Source of the DNA: a bacterium
GTDB taxonomy: Bacteria; UBA9089; CG2-30-40-21; SBAY01
Direction of reading: 5' to 3'
NCBI GenBank assembly: GCA_040757115.1
Contig: JBFLYA010000123.1
Span: 1-11,171 of the forward strand
DNA length: 11,171 nt
Shown: in pieces, positions 1 through 7,597 of the stretch
Position numbering within the stretch: the stretch's first letter is position 1
Layout of the letters: every line of letters starts with the position of its first letter
Translations under genes and position numbers: made by a program
The notes under the pieces: generated by a model
Databases searched by the model: none
Told to the model about the DNA's origin: nothing
The model's input: only the letters and a program-made list of their open reading frames with translations

Positions 1-40
1 CAGTTTAATGGCACTTCAGTAACAAAAATTCAAATATAAC

Positions 41-69
41 TTGACAGCAGATAAAATGTTTAGTATAAT
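41..69 (+). promoter_or_regulatory. Consensus sigma-70 promoter of the porV-like operon
   Basis: TTGACA (41-46) and TATAAT (64-69) are both perfect consensus hexamers separated by the ideal 17 bp, with an A/T-rich stretch upstream (21-40) that could act as an UP element. Transcription should start near 75-77, which is exactly where the inverted-repeat element 76-348 begins; the last two bases of the -10 box belong to that element's left target duplication (68-75). Removing the element and one duplication leaves about 30 nt between this start and the ribosome-binding site at 371-378, as expected for the native leader. Confidence 0.85.
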
Positions 70-75
70 AAAATT

Positions 76-348
76 GTAACCGTTCAGGCTATATATCAAA
101 AGTGTAAGAAAGGGGATAAGGAGATAAAAGTGATATGGAGATAAGATAATAGAAATAGATTGAAATTTATAGAAATAGGTAGAAATTGATTGTGGAAAAC
201 AACAAATTGGTCACTGGTCAATGGTCATTGACTAATGACTAATTTCTATAAATTTCTATTAGTTTCTATTAATTTCAATTTTTTTAATAATATCTCCCTA
301 TCTCCTTAATCTCCACATCTCCTTTTGTTACACCACCTGAACGCTTAC
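76..348 (+). mobile_element. Family A miniature inverted-repeat element, copy A1 (IS66-type ends)
   Basis: This 273-bp non-coding element has ends GTAACCGTTCAGG (76-88) and CCTGAACGCTTAC (336-348), which are inverted repeats with one mismatch. It is flanked by the exact 8-bp direct repeat ATAAAATT (68-75 and 349-356). The left half is purine-rich and the right half is an imperfect reverse complement of it, so transcribed RNA could fold into a long hairpin. A nearly identical copy lies inverted at 8830-9066; A1 differs by a 36-bp central insertion (209-244) and about two substitutions. GTAA ends with 8-bp duplications match what is known of IS66-family elements. No transposase is encoded, so movement would need a transposase from elsewhere. 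Confidence 0.9.
209..244 (+). repeat. 36-bp imperfect palindrome present only in copy A1
   Basis: The segment GGTCACTGGTCAATGGTCAT followed by TGACTAATGACTAATT is absent from copy A2, and its length equals the whole size difference between the copies (273 versus 237 bp). It is an imperfect palindrome centred near 224. An ATT is found at both junctions, compatible with a small insertion or a slippage deletion. It shares the 14-mer TCAATGGTCATTGA with the hairpin at 5082-5115. Confidence 0.7.
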
Positions 349-385
349 ATAAAATTGTCATAATTTAATAAGGAGGAGATATAAA

Positions 386-1312
386 ATGGAAAATGCAAAA
401 TGGAAAATGTTAGCGGTTATTATTCTTCTTGGTTATTCTTTAAATGTAGATGCCGCAATTTATAAAAAGGCAGGGACAACTGTTGGTCAGGTGTTAGAAT
501 TTGGTGTTGGAGCAAGGGCTTGTGCTATGGGTGAGGCATTTACCGGACTGGCAGATGATTTTAGCGCCTTCTACTGGAATCCCGCAGGTATTGCTCAAAT
601 TGAAGATTTAGAGTTTAATTTTATGCATAATGATTGGTTTCAAGGGATAAGATATGAACTTGTTTCCACTGTTTTACCATTAGAAGAAGAATTAGGAGCA
701 ATGGGCTTAAGTATCATCGTCTTAAAAGCAGATGACATCGTGGGGCGAGATACAAATGGAAATTTTACCTCAAATTTTGAAGCAAAAGACAGTGTTATGA
801 GCCTTAGCTTTGGTCAAAGATGGAATGACAAAATATTAATTGGGGCAACGATTAAAAGGATTAACCTGCATATAGAAAACGAAGGAGGGACACAGTTTGC
901 CTTTGATGCAGGTGGATTATATAAATTTCAGAATACTGATTTAACTCTCGGCGCAGTTGTCCAGAATATTGGTAAGAAGATAAAATTTATTGAAAAAGAG
1001 GAGCGATTACCTTTAAATTTCAAACTTGGCATTCTGTATAAGATGTTAGAAAAAAGAGTGTTACTAACATCAGATTTGAGTAAATCTATTGACCGTGCTC
1101 TAAAACTCAATCTGGGCACAGAAATAATTATTAATTCAATCACAAAATTCAGGTTTGGGTATAACTCAACTAATGATGCTGACAATGGTTTTACTGCGGG
1201 TATAGGACTTAAGATAAAAGATATAATTGAGTTAGATTATGCCTACATCCCTTATGGAGAACTTGGTGATTCTCAACGAATTTCGCTCACCACGAAATTT
1301 AAGGTTGAATAA
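386..1312 (+). CDS. PorV/PorQ (UPF0164) family outer-membrane beta-barrel protein
   Basis: A 308-residue secreted protein. The N-terminus is a Sec signal peptide with hydrophobic core 9-18 and a likely cleavage after VDA (residue 23). Residues 40-68 carry the family signature: GARACAMGEAF, then GLADD and YWNPAG. The rest alternates polar and hydrophobic residues like a FadL/PorV-type barrel and ends in an amphipathic strand. In Bacteroidota PorV belongs to type IX secretion, but the family is much wider and no other secretion gene is visible here, so the role is probably a general outer-membrane channel or export factor. The start is fixed by AGGAGGAG (371-378), seven bases upstream. It is first in a likely operon with the VanZ and ligase genes. 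Its leader is interrupted by element A1, which should lengthen the 5' UTR by about 280 nt and add strong structure. Confidence 0.85.
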   Translation: MENAKWKMLAVIILLGYSLNVDAAIYKKAGTTVGQVLEFGVGARACAMGEAFTGLADDFSAFYWNPAGIAQIEDLEFNFMHNDWFQGIRYELVSTVLPLEEELGAMGLSIIVLKADDIVGRDTNGNFTSNFEAKDSVMSLSFGQRWNDKILIGATIKRINLHIENEGGTQFAFDAGGLYKFQNTDLTLGAVVQNIGKKIKFIEKEERLPLNFKLGILYKMLEKRVLLTSDLSKSIDRALKLNLGTEIIINSITKFRFGYNSTNDADNGFTAGIGLKIKDIIELDYAYIPYGELGDSQRISLTTKFKVE

Positions 1313-1321
1313 TTTTTTAAT

Positions 1322-2206
1322 ATGAACCCGATACTTAAAAAAATTTTTCCATTGATTCTATTCGTTATATTTGTAATTTATCTCTTTTATGCAACCCTTT
1401 ACCCTTTTAATTTCTCTTTCCAGGAAGATAATATTCTTTATAATCTTAATAGGGTAAATATTATCCCTTTCAGTTGTTGGGGTGGCAGAGAAATTTCATG
1501 GTCGGATGTCGTCAGTAATCTTCTTCTTTTTATTCCCTATGGTTTCTTACTAAACTGGGAATTACAAAATAGAAACATTGGAAAACTTAAATCTAAATTA
1601 ATATGTATCATCTCTGCTTTTTTACTTAGTTCGACATTGGAATTTTTACAATTGTTTTCTTTGAGAAGAAGAACCGGAATGACGGATATTGTCAATAACA
1701 CGATTGGGAGTTGGATAGGTTGTGTTTTAAGTAATGATTTTTTAGTTTCTTTTAAAGATAAACTCTTTCATCAAATAAATCTACTCCGTCGTGAAAATCC
1801 TTTGCTTGTTTATTTAGGTTTATATAGTTTATTAATCATGCTTGTATTTATCTATCCCTTCGATATATCTATTGCGAGGGAGAATATATACTATGCGATT
1901 AAGAATTTTAACCTGACGCCTTTTTACTATCGGGGACATCTTAATATTTCTTTTAGTGAAAATGGGATTAATATAATTTTATTTATCATCTTTGGTTTTC
2001 TTGTTTATGTTTCATTTAGAAGATATTACTCGAAAATATTAACGCTATTTATCACCATATTCATAGGATTTTGTCTGGCAACTTTAATTGAATTTACTCA
2101 GATAATTATACCCAACAGAGTTCCAGATATAACTGATATTATTTTCTATATGATAGGAACTTTACTCGGCGACCTGCTCGCTTTTGTAACTTTATACAAA
2201 AAATAG
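1322..2206 (+). CDS. Tandem VanZ-domain membrane protein
   Basis: A 294-residue integral membrane protein containing two VanZ-like modules. Module one (about 5-137) shows LYPFNF, NIIPF, SNLLLFIPYGFLL, LEFLQLF and TDIVNNTIGSWIG. Module two (about 163-290) repeats the order with IYPFDI, NLTPF, NIILFIIFGFL, IEFTQIIIP and DITDIIFYMIGTLLG. VanZ was named from the teicoplanin-resistance cluster, but most family members have no proven activity, so resistance should not be assumed. The gene starts 9 bp after the porV-like stop without a clear Shine-Dalgarno sequence, which suggests translational coupling. The next gene begins 7 bp after its stop. The context of a barrel protein and a glycan ligase suggests an envelope role. 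Confidence 0.85.
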   Translation: MNPILKKIFPLILFVIFVIYLFYATLYPFNFSFQEDNILYNLNRVNIIPFSCWGGREISWSDVVSNLLLFIPYGFLLNWELQNRNIGKLKSKLICIISAFLLSSTLEFLQLFSLRRRTGMTDIVNNTIGSWIGCVLSNDFLVSFKDKLFHQINLLRRENPLLVYLGLYSLLIMLVFIYPFDISIARENIYYAIKNFNLTPFYYRGHLNISFSENGINIILFIIFGFLVYVSFRRYYSKILTLFITIFIGFCLATLIEFTQIIIPNRVPDITDIIFYMIGTLLGDLLAFVTLYKK

Positions 2207-2213
2207 GAAAATT

Positions 2214-3491
2214 ATGAAATATAAATCCACTTTCCTTTTAACTTTTGCTATTCTTTCAGGAATAATTATAGGCATTGCCATTTTATTTCGTCCTGATATA
2301 TATGTTCTTGCTGGTAGTTGTTTCGCCATAATCACTCTAATACTCATCTTTATTCGGCCATATTTTGGTATTATTATTTATTATGCGACTCTTTTTATGC
2401 TCCCGGAGGAATTAGCAGGAACTCCTGCTCCCTTGATAATATGTTTAATCACAACCTTATTTTGCCTTAAAGATGTTATTAAAACTCGAGGATATAAATT
2501 TGTCTTTGGGAAACAGAGTTATTTCCTATCAGGATTATGGTTAATGATGGTAGTATCCGTGGTTTTTGCCTACGAAAAAAGCCATTGTTGGAAACCATTA
2601 TTAAGTTTTAGTAAAACATTTATATTTTATTTCGTAACAATTAATCTTATAAGGACAAAGAAAGATTTTAAAATACTACTCTGGGCAATCGCAGTTATCT
2701 TTGGCATTTTAGCCTTAAAGTGTAATGTTCATTGTTTTCTATTTGGACCTGGACGCGTTGCCGGTGCTGGGGGTGATAATAATCATTTTGCCTTAGCGTT
2801 AATAATGGCATTACCTTTTAGTATTTATCTATTCTTTTCAGAAAATCTACTCCTTAAAAAACTCCTTTTAGGAATAATCTCATTGTGTATCATTGCAACG
2901 GTTATTCTTACTTTTTCAAGAGGTGGTTTTATTGGATTAATTGGGGTATTAAGTTTAATATTTTTAAAGGCAAGAACTAAGGCATTAGCTCTCTATGGAA
3001 TTGTATTTTTAGTTCTATTGTTCATAGTTTCAATACCTTCAGGATATATAGAAAGACTAAACACTATCTTAGAGTATCAGAAAGATGATTCTGCTATGGG
3101 AAGGATATACGCCTGGAGAGCAGGTGGACAGATGATATGGGAACGACCACTAATAGGAATAGGATTGGGTAATTTCGCTCCCTTAGCCCATACCTATGAT
3201 TCCCGATTAGATAAATCTATGGAGGCTCATAACTCATTTATCCATTTAGCGGGTGAGTGTGGTTTGATTTCATTATTACTCTTTATTATGTTAATATCTA
3301 CTTCGATGATAGATTCATATAGAATCAGAAGAAATATAGATGAAAGATTTTCTAAGATAACAGTTCCTGCTTGTAAAATAATAGAGGTAAGTCTTGGTGG
3401 ATATGTGTTAGCGGGTAGTTTTCTAAGTGAGGTAAATTTTGAGCTTGTTTATCTTTTATTTGCATTGAGTGTGATACTTAAACGATTGTAA
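2214..3491 (+). CDS. O-antigen ligase/polymerase-like membrane protein (Wzy/WaaL superfamily)
   Basis: A 425-residue protein with about ten to twelve hydrophobic segments. Superfamily features are GGDNNHFALALIMALPF (186-202), TFSRGGFIGL (233-242) with the conserved Arg in a membrane-proximal loop, the large extracytoplasmic loop with RIYAWRAG and RPLIGIGLGNF (297-321), and EAHNSFIHLAGECGLI (337-352). Such proteins transfer or polymerise lipid-linked glycans on the periplasmic face. The DNN and SRGG segments also recall exosortase-associated O-glycosylation ligases, but no exosortase gene is in view. A weak AGGAA precedes the ATG. The stop codon TAA lies inside the left end of the element at 3488-3913. 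Without that insertion the frame would read on through TTA TAC CAG AAC ACA to TAA, so the original protein was probably four residues longer. Confidence 0.85.
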   Translation: MKYKSTFLLTFAILSGIIIGIAILFRPDIYVLAGSCFAIITLILIFIRPYFGIIIYYATLFMLPEELAGTPAPLIICLITTLFCLKDVIKTRGYKFVFGKQSYFLSGLWLMMVVSVVFAYEKSHCWKPLLSFSKTFIFYFVTINLIRTKKDFKILLWAIAVIFGILALKCNVHCFLFGPGRVAGAGGDNNHFALALIMALPFSIYLFFSENLLLKKLLLGIISLCIIATVILTFSRGGFIGLIGVLSLIFLKARTKALALYGIVFLVLLFIVSIPSGYIERLNTILEYQKDDSAMGRIYAWRAGGQMIWERPLIGIGLGNFAPLAHTYDSRLDKSMEAHNSFIHLAGECGLISLLLFIMLISTSMIDSYRIRRNIDERFSKITVPACKIIEVSLGGYVLAGSFLSEVNFELVYLLFALSVILKRL

Positions 3492-3913
3492 GCGTTCAGC
3501 AGTCATCTATCAGTTGTCAACTGATGGCTGACCGCTGGGTGTATGTAAAATTTGTGGGTAAAAAATATTGAGGAATATTCATCTTTTTGCCGATATAAAG
3601 AAATAGATGAAATTCAATGCGAAAATTACAAATTCCAAGCACCAAATCTCAAATAAATTCCAAATTCCAATTTCCAAATAAGTTTCAAATTCCAAAGATT
3701 ATATGACAACGAGAGGAATTTATTTAGATTTCTCAATAATTGAAGAAAAAATCTTTTTCTTGTCTTGTTTGGAATTTTGAATTTTGGTCATTGAAATTTA
3801 TTTGTAATTTGGTATTTGTGATTTGGAATTTTGTGATTTTCAATTGATTTAACCGTTAATTCAGACGGGTAAATAGTTACCCATAAATTTTACACGCACC
3901 CCTGACCGCTTAC
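3488..3913 (+). mobile_element. Element D: nested inverted-repeat element with IS66-type ends
   Basis: A 426-bp non-coding element filling most of the gap after the ligase gene. The ends are GTAAGCGTTCAG (3488-3499) and CTGACCGCTTAC (3902-3913), flanked by the exact 8-bp repeat AAACGATT (3480-3487 and 3914-3921). Here the base after the right duplication is A, which shows that the duplication is 8 and not 9 bp. Inside are layered palindromes: a subterminal hairpin (3490-3536), a 25-bp inverted repeat with 22 matches (3537-3561 against 3877-3901), and a core of AAATTCC-rich arms (about 3614-3700 against 3765-3848) that are imperfect reverse complements. Apart from its ends it is unrelated to family A, suggesting that different palindromic cargo has been captured between the same transposon ends. 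Confidence 0.85.
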
Positions 3914-3968
3914 AAACGATTATACCAGAACACATAATATTCATCTCCCCTAATGTAGCGAAGGTCGA

Positions 3969-3987
3969 TATATTCCTCAAGAATATA
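3969..3987 (+). promoter_or_regulatory. Inverted repeat upstream of the secreted-protein gene
   Basis: TATATTC (3969-3975), a five-base spacer and GAATATA (3981-3987) form a perfect 7-bp inverted repeat about 60 bp before the start codon at 4046. It could be an operator, but the surroundings are A/T-rich and no convincing -35/-10 pair is visible, so the assignment is weak. The stretch 3922-4031 otherwise shows nothing recognisable. Confidence 0.25.
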
Positions 3988-4045
3988 AAAAGTTACAACG
4001 GGAAGATGTTTAAATATATCAAATTAAATACGAGGAGGTAGGAAG

Positions 4046-5062
4046 ATGAAAAAGAACACAATAAATATCTTAACAGCGTTGATAGTAAGTCTGTTTTTAA
4101 TTGGATTAACTATCACACCGTCAAATGCCACAGGGTGGCCAGATTTGAAAATAGCAAAGGTGAAAAGACCAGAAGGCGTAAATCAACCACTTCCACCACT
4201 GCCACCAGTGCCAACAAAGGTAGTGATGAGTGACCCAGATGGCGATTCACAATTAAGCGATATCTACGAGTGGGAAGTCATTCCGGGTATTGGAGTCCCC
4301 ACTGTAGATGTTGTTCAACTTGAGGCAGGGATAGGAATAAGTATGGGAAGTCCGGCGGTAACACTTCGACTCACATTTAACCAATGGACAGATATATCCA
4401 CAGTCATTGGATATATTGACCTTGATACAGACCAGGACCGGTACACAGGATGGGGTCCGTGGAAATATCCTGAAATTGGAGGAGGGTTTGAATATGCTCT
4501 AGACTTCTTTTCCCTTCCTACTGTTTCAATTTACGATATAAATTGGAACTTGATGGGAGAACTAACCGCGGTTCTGGGAACAGATACCATTGAAATTACT
4601 ATTCCATTAGGGATGCTTGGTAATGATGATGGGGTAATGGATTTAGAAATGATAGTGGGAAACTGGGATGCTCCAACAGATCTGGCGCCACCCTCAGATG
4701 CCTATAGCGCTCACTCAATACCAACAAACCCTGTGGTCAGAATGTTTAGTAACGATGAGGTGTATACAACTGGCGAGACACTGAATGCCGAGGTTAAGGT
4801 AGTTAATGACGGAGCTACAATGACGGTTGATGTCCACATTTATGCCCAGGGATTCCATCCCTCTCCACTATGGGGACAGGTTCCACTAGTTCTCATGGAT
4901 GATGTAGTTATTCCTGCAGGATTTAATCTGACCGTGCCGGTGATAAGTTACCCCATTACACCTGCTTCACCACAAGGTATTACAAAATTAGGAGCAAGAA
5001 TCTGTGACCCAACCACAGGTGATATTTTGAGTGATGGTTCTAAGTTAATCATTATCGAGTAG
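4046..5062 (+). CDS. Secreted two-domain beta-rich protein of unknown function
   Basis: A 338-residue exported protein that I cannot assign to a named family. A Sec signal peptide (hydrophobic 7-24) has a probable cleavage after SNA (residue 28). A proline-rich linker follows (48-57, QPLPPLPPVP). The first domain (about 60-225) contains SDPDGDS, the acidic run DLDTDQDRYTG (125-135), which resembles a calcium-binding loop, and GFEYALDFFS, ITIPLGMLGNDDG and PTDLAP; this looks like a DOMON- or CBM9-like beta sandwich, by inference only. The second domain (about 228-338) has NDEVYTTGETLNAEVKVVND, typical of an Ig-like surface fold. GAGGAGGT at 4032-4039 gives a strong ribosome-binding site. It appears to be a single-gene unit, with element D upstream and a hairpin downstream. 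Its G+C is visibly higher than in the adjoining genes. Confidence 0.75.
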   Translation: MKKNTINILTALIVSLFLIGLTITPSNATGWPDLKIAKVKRPEGVNQPLPPLPPVPTKVVMSDPDGDSQLSDIYEWEVIPGIGVPTVDVVQLEAGIGISMGSPAVTLRLTFNQWTDISTVIGYIDLDTDQDRYTGWGPWKYPEIGGGFEYALDFFSLPTVSIYDINWNLMGELTAVLGTDTIEITIPLGMLGNDDGVMDLEMIVGNWDAPTDLAPPSDAYSAHSIPTNPVVRMFSNDEVYTTGETLNAEVKVVNDGATMTVDVHIYAQGFHPSPLWGQVPLVLMDDVVIPAGFNLTVPVISYPITPASPQGITKLGARICDPTTGDILSDGSKLIIIE

Positions 5063-5081
5063 ATGACGAATTCTCTCTCGT

Positions 5082-5115
5082 CTGTTCAATGGTCATTGAA
5101 ATGACCATTGAACAG
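5082..5115. repeat. Perfect 16-bp-stem hairpin between convergent genes
   Basis: CTGTTCAATGGTCATT (5082-5097) is exactly reverse-complemented by AATGACCATTGAACAG (5100-5115) with only GA between. It lies 20 bp after the secreted-protein stop and 6 bp from the end of the 817-codon gene on the other strand, a position fit for a bidirectional terminator. There is no U-run on either side, so a classical intrinsic terminator is not supported. It shares a 14-mer with the 36-bp insert of copy A1, suggesting a dispersed palindromic repeat. Confidence 0.75.
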
Positions 5116-5120
5116 CGGGA

Positions 5121-7574
5121 TTAAAAATTCCCTTTAACTAACCCCTTAAATATCCCAAATTCTAATTGATATACCTTCAATAATTCCTCATCAGGAATAA
5201 TACTGTCAGATATACCCATTTTTGCGTCAGTAAATCTATCTGCAAAGGATAAAACCAGTAAAGTTCCAGTTCCTACTTTAACGCTCACACCAATTGTCTG
5301 ATTCTCCGGGGTAAAGAAAATAGGATTGCCACCTTCAATAATGGCTGAATTTACCTCTGATGGATAATACTTATTAAATGGTTGGGCATAGAGATGGGAT
5401 GAGTAGATGGATTGATTAATCTTTACGCCAAAGGCAGATAGAAGTGAATTAGCGGTAGAACTACCGTTAGACAGACTATCCAGGAGCAATATTTTTCCAC
5501 CAGAATGGAGATAATCTTTAATCCAGGATATATCCTTTGATGTAAACTTCTTTTTAGGTTTGATGATGACTACGACTTCAGGTTTTTCCTTTTTAATATC
5601 TTCGCAGACTATTGGAAAATACCCCAGTCGTAATACCCATTGATAAAACATCTCAAAACTACACTCGTTATCCTGGACAAACCCTTTGATTGGGAGATTA
5701 AGGTCAGAATGTTTTGACTCAAAACAAATCTGAATTGGCTTAGTGTGAGGTTTTGGCAATGGATAATTTAATTTATTCACGAAGGTAAAACCGACCATCC
5801 CTAAAGCCGTCATAAAGATTATCAGAGGCAAAGATTGAATATTGAATTTAGAAATAAATAGCCCAACGACGAATAATCCTATTCCTAAAATCAAGAATAA
5901 GTAGTTTAACCGGCTCAGAAAATTTTCTCTATTTAACCAATTTAGTGTGCCTAAGAGTAATTCAGGTTTGCCTGGAATAAATGCCGAGAAGTTAGAGAAG
6001 CAGGTTGAATCTGTAAACCCCACCACCCGACCCTTGCCATATTTTACCCCAATTGTTTGAATAAAAGTCCCAAAATCCATCTTCGTGCTATCTATAACCT
6101 GGGGATAAAAATTACTGCTTGAATAATCAATATCTAACGACTTTAAGCCAGAAGATAAAATGACATTTTCCCATAAATAATCTTTTGGCTCAACAGAACT
6201 GGAAGTGGCAAAGAGAAAACAAGGCATATTTTGAACGATAGGATGTGGTAGAAGTTTTGGAGGATAATATACTTGCTCGAATTTTTTCTCAATATCAAAT
6301 AGGCAATCATACCGAAAATAAAAACCAAATCTTTTTGCTATTGGATTAAGATAACAAGAAGAGCCAAAGACATTGGTATGTTCCCCTAATAAAAATAACC
6401 CACCACCAGCCTTAACAAATTCTACAATTGCCTCTATCTCCTTATCTAAAAACCTGGATGTAGGAATCTTCAAAACCAGAATATCATAATTACTTAATAA
6501 TTTAGATGTTATTGAACCCAAATTGCGGTCCACTTTATAATAATAACTCAAATAGTCTGTCATACAGTAATAATTATAACCTGATTCCTGTCCATACCAG
6601 GTTGTATCGTATTTTCTGGTGGTTTTTTCCCAATCGCTATGTGCCTCATCTATGAGAATTCTTCCTTGTCCGGGGATACCAGGGTCATGAAATCCAAAAT
6701 AACCAATGATAAATAACACCCCCAGACTGATTAAAACTAACCCTTTTATTTTTAAGGGGTTAAATGGTGGAGGTGTTATTTTAAGCTTAAAAAACCGACA
6801 TAATAAAAATAGATAAGGAATAAAACTAAGTGTAATGATTGTTGGATTCCAGAAGAGAAAAACCTTATCTGCTTCCTCTTCATCAGGCACAAAATACTCC
6901 AGATAAAGAAATATTAATATCATTAAGATATACCTGAATATGAGGTAAAGCACGGTGGTGATGGTAAAAAGTCCGGTGGTTATCCACAATCTTCTGGAGG
7001 TAGAAAAGAGCCGAAGTAATATTATCCCTCCAATTAAAAGATTTAAGGCAGGAAAAACGCCCAATTTATCCCAGGTGGTAGGGAATTCATAGAGTTTCCG
7101 CATTGTCTCAATAAAGATAGTATCTTGACTTAAACTCACCGGCAGGGTTAAAAATTTTAGTATCTGGTAAATTACAGGGGTGAAGGCAGGACATTGTTGC
7201 CATTTAGCCGTAAAACACATATAAGGATGCCCAATAACACTCTGGACACTCAAAAATCCCCCCACTAACCATAAACTACAAACTAATGGCGCCAATCTGC
7301 GAAAAGGAAGTAGTAAGAAACTTAAACCTAAAACTGCTGGACCTAAATTATAAGGGAAAGGCAATATAAGATAAGCAATTAATAATGGCAGGCAAAAAAA
7401 AGGGTAGCGTTTATCAATATTCTCAAGTTTTACCTGTCGCAAACCAAATAAAAGAAAAATAATGGCTAATCCAATTAAAATAAAAGTCCCAAAATAATTA
7501 GTTTTAATATAAAGGGATGAAGAGAAAAGCCAGGTTGTTGAAATTAAAATCATGCAAAACCAGATACCAAACAT
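5121..7574 (-). CDS. Large membrane protein with two GldG/DUF4350-like extracytoplasmic domains
   Basis: An 817-residue protein. Residues about 1-295 hold some eight hydrophobic segments. A soluble domain follows (about 303-552) with GRILIDEAHSDW, NYDILVLKIP, EFVKAGGGLFLLGEHTNVFG and KYGKGRVVGFTDS, a pattern seen in the DUF4350 and GldG/ABC-transporter-auxiliary (GATase-like) families. Two more membrane segments (about 556-600) lead to a second, shorter version of the same fold (about 612-780) with PEVVVIIKPKKKF, DYLHSGGKILLLDSLSNG and GTGTLLVLSFADRF. Such domains usually sense or scaffold envelope processes next to ABC transporters or MoxR/DUF58 genes, none of which are visible here, so the function is unknown. 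The start is supported by GGAGGT six bases upstream on the - strand (complement of 7581-7586). It is last in the - strand array, separated from birA by a repeat element. Confidence 0.75.
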   Translation of the reverse strand: MFGIWFCMILISTTWLFSSSLYIKTNYFGTFILIGLAIIFLLFGLRQVKLENIDKRYPFFCLPLLIAYLILPFPYNLGPAVLGLSFLLLPFRRLAPLVCSLWLVGGFLSVQSVIGHPYMCFTAKWQQCPAFTPVIYQILKFLTLPVSLSQDTIFIETMRKLYEFPTTWDKLGVFPALNLLIGGIILLRLFSTSRRLWITTGLFTITTVLYLIFRYILMILIFLYLEYFVPDEEEADKVFLFWNPTIITLSFIPYLFLLCRFFKLKITPPPFNPLKIKGLVLISLGVLFIIGYFGFHDPGIPGQGRILIDEAHSDWEKTTRKYDTTWYGQESGYNYYCMTDYLSYYYKVDRNLGSITSKLLSNYDILVLKIPTSRFLDKEIEAIVEFVKAGGGLFLLGEHTNVFGSSCYLNPIAKRFGFYFRYDCLFDIEKKFEQVYYPPKLLPHPIVQNMPCFLFATSSSVEPKDYLWENVILSSGLKSLDIDYSSSNFYPQVIDSTKMDFGTFIQTIGVKYGKGRVVGFTDSTCFSNFSAFIPGKPELLLGTLNWLNRENFLSRLNYLFLILGIGLFVVGLFISKFNIQSLPLIIFMTALGMVGFTFVNKLNYPLPKPHTKPIQICFESKHSDLNLPIKGFVQDNECSFEMFYQWVLRLGYFPIVCEDIKKEKPEVVVIIKPKKKFTSKDISWIKDYLHSGGKILLLDSLSNGSSTANSLLSAFGVKINQSIYSSHLYAQPFNKYYPSEVNSAIIEGGNPIFFTPENQTIGVSVKVGTGTLLVLSFADRFTDAKMGISDSIIPDEELLKVYQLEFGIFKGLVKGNF

Positions 7575-7597
7575 CTTTTTACCTCCACTGAACTGCT

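Noticed and set aside
928-1185. 85-codon open frame on the - strand
   Set aside because: It lies wholly within the porV-like gene, which has family motifs and a strong ribosome-binding site; the opposite frame has neither.
1322-2206. Glycopeptide-resistance gene
   Set aside because: VanZ-domain similarity alone does not imply resistance, and no other van gene is present.
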